Shown here one piece after another: positions 5,698 to 8,981 of a DNA stretch of 8,981 bases. Position 1 is the first letter of the stretch. Every line of letters starts with the position of its first letter. The notes below the pieces were generated by a model. It saw only the letters and a program-made list of their open reading frames with translations, did not search any database and was not told where the DNA came from. Source of the stretch: CAYQTE01 sp964420285 (GTDB taxonomy: Bacteria; Planctomycetota; Phycisphaerae; Tepidisphaerales; Tepidisphaeraceae); the NCBI GenBank assembly GCA_964420285.1, contig CAYQTE010000123.1, forward strand, positions 1 to 8,981, given 5' to 3'. The translations under genes and the position numbers were made by a program.

Positions 5698-6873
5698 ATG
5701 ACGCCCGACGCCACCCACATCGACCATCGGGATTGGATGCTTCGCTCGATCGACCTGGCGATCGGCGGCCGGGGGCGGGTGGAACCCAATCCGATGGTCG
5801 GCTGCGTGATCGTCAAGGACAACCGCGTGATCGGCCAGGGGCGGCACGAAGTATTCGGCGGCCCGCACGCTGAGCCGATGGCGCTGGACGCCTGCAGCGA
5901 ATCGCCGGCCGGGGCGACTGCGTATGTGACGCTTGAGCCGTGCGTGCATACGAACAAGAAGACGCCGCCGTGCGTGCCGAGGCTGATCGCGGCCGGGCTG
6001 GCTCGCGTTGTTGTCGGGTGTGTCGATCCGAACCCGCCCGTGGCTGGCGCGGGGATTGCGGCGCTGCGGAATTCCGGTATCGCCGTGGAGACCGGCCTTC
6101 TTGAGGAGCACTGCCGGCAACTCAACGCCCCGTATTTCGCGACGACGGCGCATCATCGCCCCTACGTCACGCTCAAATGGGCGCAGAGCGCGGACGGCGC
6201 CGTGGCCGGTGCAAACGGCCGGCCCATTCCGATCACCGCCGATGCCGCAAATCGCGCCGTACACGCCCTTCGCGGCCGATGCGACGCGATCCTGATCGGC
6301 GGGCAAACCGCAACTGGCGACGATCCGCTGCTCACGGCCCGGCTTGTGCCGCCCTTGCGAATTCCGCTCCGCTCCGTGCTCTCGGCGAAGTTGTGCCTCT
6401 CTCCCGATTCCAGGCTGGCGCAATCGACTGACTCCGGCCCGGTCCTGGTCTATTGCACGCAATCATCGCTCGATGGCAACCGGGCGCGAGCGCTTATGCT
6501 GGAACGCCAGCGCGTCGAAGTCCAAGCGTTGCCGTCCGACGAGCACGGCAGAATTCCCCTTCCGGCCGCTCTGGACGATTTGCACCGCCGGTCGGTGACA
6601 CATCTGCTGATCGAACCCGGCCCGGCGCTCGCGGCCGGTTTCTTGGCCGCCAATCTTGCCGATCGCGTGTGGGTTTTTCACTCGCCCAAACGCATCGACG
6701 ATCCCACAGCGCCGCGTGCCGCCGCCGTCCCATTCGCTCCCACCGCCCGCCTCCAACTCGGCGCCGACCTCCTTACCGAACATCTCAACCCGCGCAGTCC
6801 CGTTTTCTTTGCGAATGATCCATCACCCGACTTGCGACTGCTTCAGCTTGAAGCCCACGGCTCAAACAGTTAG
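5698..6873 (+). CDS. ribD: Bifunctional riboflavin biosynthesis deaminase/reductase
   Basis: Catalyses two cytosolic steps of riboflavin synthesis: deamination of the GTP-derived diaminopyrimidinone and NADPH-dependent reduction of its ribosyl side chain. The N-terminal deaminase (about 10-148) has 'PNPMVGCVIV' (30-39), the zinc/catalytic motif 'HAEP' (H57, E59) and 'TLEPCVHTNKKTPPC' (C82, C92). The C-terminal reductase (about 154-390) has 'PYVTLKWAQSADG' (155-167), 'LRGRCDAILIGGQTATGDDPLLT' around 191-213 and 'LLIEPGP' (303-309) followed by 'LADRVWVFHSP'. The 391-aa length is normal to slightly long for RibD. ATG 5698 fits the family start; there is no strong Shine-Dalgarno and no FMN riboswitch in the 63-base upstream spacer. 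Other rib genes are not adjacent. An exonuclease gene begins 9 bases after its stop, suggesting a shared transcript. Confidence 0.95.
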   Translation: MTPDATHIDHRDWMLRSIDLAIGGRGRVEPNPMVGCVIVKDNRVIGQGRHEVFGGPHAEPMALDACSESPAGATAYVTLEPCVHTNKKTPPCVPRLIAAGLARVVVGCVDPNPPVAGAGIAALRNSGIAVETGLLEEHCRQLNAPYFATTAHHRPYVTLKWAQSADGAVAGANGRPIPITADAANRAVHALRGRCDAILIGGQTATGDDPLLTARLVPPLRIPLRSVLSAKLCLSPDSRLAQSTDSGPVLVYCTQSSLDGNRARALMLERQRVEVQALPSDEHGRIPLPAALDDLHRRSVTHLLIEPGPALAAGFLAANLADRVWVFHSPKRIDDPTAPRAAAVPFAPTARLQLGADLLTEHLNPRSPVFFANDPSPDLRLLQLEAHGSNS

Positions 6874-6882
6874 GCATCCGGC

Positions 6883-7593
6883 ATGAAACGCAATTACATC
6901 GCCTTCGATATCGAGACAGCCAAGGATGTTCCCGGCGAAGATTTCAACTGGAAGCCGCACCGGCCGCTGGGGATTTGTTGTGCGGCCGCTTTGCCGGGCG
7001 ATGGCCGGGAGGCGATCGTCTGGCATGGCAAGGCGGACGGGAAACCGGCGGCGCGGATGTCGCACATCGAGGCCCGTGGGATGGTCGATGAACTGACGAA
7101 ATTCGCGGCCGATGGGTACACCCTGCTCACCTGGAACGGACTGGGATTTGATTTCGATGTCCTGGCCGAAGAGGCCGATGCGCGGGAGCAATGCAAGCGG
7201 CTGGCCGTCAATCACGTGGACATGATGTTTCACGTCTTTTGCATGCGGGGTTTTCCGGTGGGTCTGGACAAGGCGGCGGCGGGGATGGGAATCGCGGGCA
7301 AACCGGCGGGCATGTCGGGGATATTGGCGCCGCGGCTTTGGGCGCAGGGGCGTTATCAGGAAGTGCTGGATTACGTGAAGCACGACGTGCGGATTGCGAT
7401 GCAGATAGCGCTCAAGGGCGAGGTGATGCGACGGTTGGACTGGATCACGCGCAAGGGAACCAAGAGCTTCGTCGATCTGCCGCGCGGCTGGCTGACCGTC
7501 CAGGAAGCCGCAAAACTCCCCGAACCGGATACGTCGTGGATGGATAGCAAGATCCCGCGGTCCGATTTCACGGGTTGGCTGGACGGCCGGTAA
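6883..7593 (+). CDS. Predicted DEDDy 3'-5' exonuclease, PolB-exonuclease-like
   Basis: A 236-aa protein of the ribonuclease H-like/DnaQ superfamily, probably trimming DNA or RNA from the 3' end with two metal ions. Exo I is 'AFDIETA' (D9, E11), Exo II is 'TWNGLGFDFDVL' (N85, D90), and Exo III is 'YVKHD' (Y164, D168), the Y-x3-D form of the DEDDy class. All catalytic residues are present. Order and length resemble stand-alone proteins related to the exonuclease domain of family B polymerases, rather than DnaQ or RNase D, and no polymerase domain is attached. It starts 9 bases downstream of ribD, so the two are likely co-transcribed, though no functional link is evident. It ends 30 bases before the convergent minus-strand gene. 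The natural substrate cannot be told from sequence. Confidence 0.88.
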   Translation: MKRNYIAFDIETAKDVPGEDFNWKPHRPLGICCAAALPGDGREAIVWHGKADGKPAARMSHIEARGMVDELTKFAADGYTLLTWNGLGFDFDVLAEEADAREQCKRLAVNHVDMMFHVFCMRGFPVGLDKAAAGMGIAGKPAGMSGILAPRLWAQGRYQEVLDYVKHDVRIAMQIALKGEVMRRLDWITRKGTKSFVDLPRGWLTVQEAAKLPEPDTSWMDSKIPRSDFTGWLDGR

Positions 7594-7601
7594 CGCGGCA
7601 T

Positions 7602-7638
7602 GGCGCGGCTGCACAGTGTTCGCTCAATCGAACGCGCC
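7602..7638. terminator. Weak bidirectional hairpin at a convergent gene junction
   Basis: GGCGCG (7602-7607) can pair with CGCGCC (7633-7638), enclosing GTTCG/CGAAC (7618-7622 with 7629-7633, loop of six). The two stems share base 7633, so one pair must yield. The structure straddles the end of the minus-strand gene, whose stop codon is in the inner loop, and follows the exonuclease stop. There is no T-run on either side, so it is at best a rho-independent-like pause. Confidence 0.22.
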
Positions 7639-8541
7639 GCCGATGGCTTCCTGGATGGACCGTGGGGCGGTGACAATGAGCGTGCCATTCCATTGGGAGA
7701 TATAGGCGGTGGCTTTGCCGTTGGTGTCGCTCCAGGCATCGGGTTGGACGACGGCCTCGATGAGCTTGATAAGAGCCTGTGCCTGGGAGTCGGTGGAGGG
7801 CGTGTTGCTGTTATTGGAGTTGCCGCCGGTCGATGTTCCATTGCTGTTGCCAAAGCTGCCCTGATTGGCGGTGTTGTAGCCGCCGGGGCTGGCGAATTGG
7901 CCCTGACCGAACTGGCCCTGCGTGCCGTAGCCGCCGGGGTTGCCGAATCCGCTTTGATTGCCGAAGGGGCTTTGAGCGCCATATCCGTTACCGTAGGCCG
8001 ACTGGCCGTATCCGGAGCCGTATCCGCCGCTGTAGTTACCCTGGCCGTATCCGTAACCGCTCTGGCCGCCATAGCCGCCGCCGTATCCGCCGCTATTGGT
8101 CGAGGCGGTGAAACTGGGCACTGTAATCAGCAGATCGCGTACGTCGTAGACGATGGTGTAGACGTGTTTGTCGGCCTGGGCCTTGGTGGTCACCTGGATG
8201 ACATCCCGATCGACGTAGAACGTGAGCGCGTCGGCCGCGGTGCCGGCCTGGGCGAGGACAAGATTCAAGACCTGTTGGAGCGAAGTGTTCTTGACGCGAA
8301 GATTGATGGGAGTGTCCCTGGTGATGCTGGCGGCGGCGAGGGTTTTCCAATCGACGACGAGATTGGCGCCGGAGACATCGTGGAGGAAGTCGATGCAGTC
8401 GCTGAGCGGGACATTGTCGAATTTCGTCGAAGGGACGTTCGAGTTCAGCAGGTGGCGGACGCTGGATTCGCCATGTGCGGAGAGAACGGGCAGTGTGCCC
8501 AGCACGATCACCAAAGACACAGTAAGCCAACCGCGTGTCAT
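7624..8541 (-). CDS. Exported STN/secretin-N-like protein with Gly/Tyr/Gln-rich linker
   Basis: A 305-aa exported protein of unknown function. Residues 1-24 form a signal peptide (hydrophobic core about 5-20, likely cleavage after 'AHG'). Residues about 36-138 resemble the small STN/secretin N-terminal fold: 'FDNVPLSDCIDFLHDVSGANLVVDW', an 'INLRVKNTSLQQVLNLVLAQ' repeat of strand and helix, and 'YTIVYDVRDLLI'. Residues 147-250 (7792-8103) are a disordered linker of GGYG, GYGQ, FGNQ and NSN motifs. Residues 251-305 form a conserved end module, 'LIKLIEAVVQPDAW...YISQWNGTLIVTAP'. It lacks a secretin beta-barrel domain, so it is not a secretin, though it may bind one or act at the envelope. The start is well supported: GGAGG lies 5 bases upstream of the ATG. 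A paralogue lies upstream. The long plus-strand frame opposite it is a shadow. Confidence 0.85.
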   Translation of the reverse strand: MTRGWLTVSLVIVLGTLPVLSAHGESSVRHLLNSNVPSTKFDNVPLSDCIDFLHDVSGANLVVDWKTLAAASITRDTPINLRVKNTSLQQVLNLVLAQAGTAADALTFYVDRDVIQVTTKAQADKHVYTIVYDVRDLLITVPSFTASTNSGGYGGGYGGQSGYGYGQGNYSGGYGSGYGQSAYGNGYGAQSPFGNQSGFGNPGGYGTQGQFGQGQFASPGGYNTANQGSFGNSNGTSTGGNSNNSNTPSTDSQAQALIKLIEAVVQPDAWSDTNGKATAYISQWNGTLIVTAPRSIQEAIGGAFD

Positions 8542-8544
8542 ATC

Positions 8545-8572
8545 AACCTCCCGGTCTGGAAGAGTAGACCGG
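8545..8572 (-). promoter_or_regulatory. Shine-Dalgarno with abutting perfect inverted repeat
   Basis: Read on the minus strand, CCGGTCT and AGACCGG (8572-8566 and 8557-8551) are a perfect 7-base inverted repeat with an 8-base spacer. Its near arm runs into the GGGAGG ribosome-binding site of the exported STN-like gene (8552-8547), sharing two Gs. It could be an RNA hairpin that tunes ribosome access or a DNA operator. I see no convincing promoter between it and the terminator at 8649. Confidence 0.5.
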
Positions 8573-8648
8573 CTGCGGGGTGCGGCGGTTAGGGTTATTT
8601 GCGAATTTTCTTCGAAGGGCCGGACGATGGGGGGATGAGAATGGCATG

Positions 8649-8682
8649 AAAAAAGCCCACGGATCGTAAAGTCCGCGGGCTT
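8649..8682 (-). terminator. Rho-independent terminator of the upstream STN-like paralogue
   Basis: On the minus strand, AAAGCCCGCGGA (8682-8671) pairs with TCCGTGGGCTTT (8662-8651 when read in reverse) around an 8-base loop. All 12 pairs form, one being G-U, and the stem is followed by a run of Ts (complement of 8649-8654). The single wobble becomes an A-C mismatch on the plus strand, so the terminator is oriented for the minus strand. It lies 28 bases after the stop codon at 8710 and separates the two paralogues into different transcripts. Confidence 0.85.
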
Positions 8683-8709
8683 TGAAGAAGAACCCTACTG
8701 CTTGCTCGA

Positions 8710-8981
8710 TCAATCGAATGGACCGCCGATGGCTTCAAGGATGGGCCGAGGGGCGGTGACGATCAGCGTGCCGTTCCATTCGGAGATGTAAGCGGTCGTG
8801 CCATTGTTATCCGCCCACGCATCGGGCTGGACAACGGCCTCGATGAGCTTGATCAGTGCCTGAGCTTGGGAGTCAGTGTTGTTGGAGCTGCTGCCGCTGC
8901 TACCGCTGCTGCCATTGCTGCTGCCACTGGAGCCGTTGGAGCTTTGGGTGATCCCGCCGCCGCCCATGCCACCACCCATAC
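8710..8981 (-). CDS. Exported STN-like paralogue, C-terminal part only
   Basis: The last 90 or so codons of a second copy of the neighbouring exported gene; the 5' part lies beyond the window. Its final 54 residues align with the neighbour's end module at 47 identical positions with one residue deleted ('LIKLIEAVVQPDAW', 'WNGTLIVTAP', 'EAIGG-FD'). The linker before it is different: Gly/Met at first ('MGGGMGGGG'), then Ser/Gly/Asn repeats, with none of the Tyr or Phe seen in the neighbour. The apparent ATG near 8979 is a methionine inside the linker, not the start. By analogy a signal peptide and STN-like domain should lie upstream. Function unknown; the same role in an envelope or secretion structure is an inference from the shared module. 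Confidence 0.8.
   Translation of the reverse strand, partial: MGGGMGGGGITQSSNGSSGSSNGSSGSSGSSSNNTDSQAQALIKLIEAVVQPDAWADNNGTTAYISEWNGTLIVTAPRPILEAIGGPFD
8887..8925. repeat. Tandem 9-base repeat inside the paralogue's linker
   Basis: GCTGCTGCC occurs at 8887, 8905 and 8917, and the variant GCTGCTACC at 8896, with a 3-base insertion (8914-8916) before the last copy. On the minus strand each copy encodes Gly-Ser-Ser. Such a tract can gain or lose units in frame by slippage. Confidence 0.7.

Noticed and set aside
5687..5701. Four-codon upstream frame overlapping the ribD start
   Set aside because: No ribosome-binding site, and too short to distinguish from chance.
7624..8541. Type II/III secretin outer-membrane channel
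   Set aside because: Only the small N-terminal STN-like fold is present. The secretin beta-barrel domain and its motifs are absent.
7600..8592. 330-aa open frame on the plus strand opposite the exported STN-like gene
   Set aside because: The minus strand has the signal peptide, a strong ribosome-binding site, a conserved end module and a paralogue. The plus-strand frame is a low-complexity Ala/Val/Gly shadow.

Overview
The window is GC-rich bacterial DNA with tightly packed genes. It looks most like a member of the Planctomycetota, possibly a Phycisphaerae-like lineage. This rests on family flavour rather than a marker gene: a zinc-finger-less DksA/TraR protein with a long Lys/Ala/Pro-rich tail, a long LspA, a RibD with a 'HTNKKTPPC' deaminase motif, a broken small membrane-protein gene with a 'LLVCVAAAVEW' type N-terminus, and secretin-N/STN-like proteins ending in a conserved 'VVQPDAW...WNGTLIVTAP' module. 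The assignment is an inference from memory of these families.

Layout. (1) 48-2519 (+): a large GT-C/GT39-type membrane glycosyltransferase, whose reading frame is open to the left window edge. (2) 2520-2879: a spacer with a short CGCCAAGA repeat, the first 30 codons of a small membrane protein, then exactly 100 Ns, an assembly gap of probably unknown true length. (3) 2882-3445 (+): nuoB, with all four N2-cluster cysteines but without nuoC/nuoD behind it. (4) 3538-5303 (+): a near-consensus sigma70 promoter, a GC-rich leader with two mutually exclusive stems, a DksA/TraR-like protein lacking three of four zinc cysteines, and lspA 3 bases later. (5) 5318-7593 (+): a small HicB-fold-like protein, ribD, and a DEDDy 3'-5' exonuclease starting 9 bases after ribD. 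(6) 7624-8981 (-): two tandem paralogous exported STN-like proteins, convergent to the rest, with a rho-independent terminator between them. The second runs off the right edge.

The genes do not form one pathway. They are housekeeping and envelope functions: respiration (nuoB), lipoprotein maturation (lspA), flavin synthesis (ribD), transcription control (DksA-like), nucleic-acid processing (exonuclease), polyprenyl-sugar transfer (GT39) and exported low-complexity proteins. I see no phage, insertion sequence, CRISPR array or tRNA/rRNA gene. The parts most worth a second look are the leader RNA before the DksA-like gene, the degenerate DksA itself, the enlarged loop of LspA, and the paired exported proteins whose ends are conserved while their linkers differ completely.
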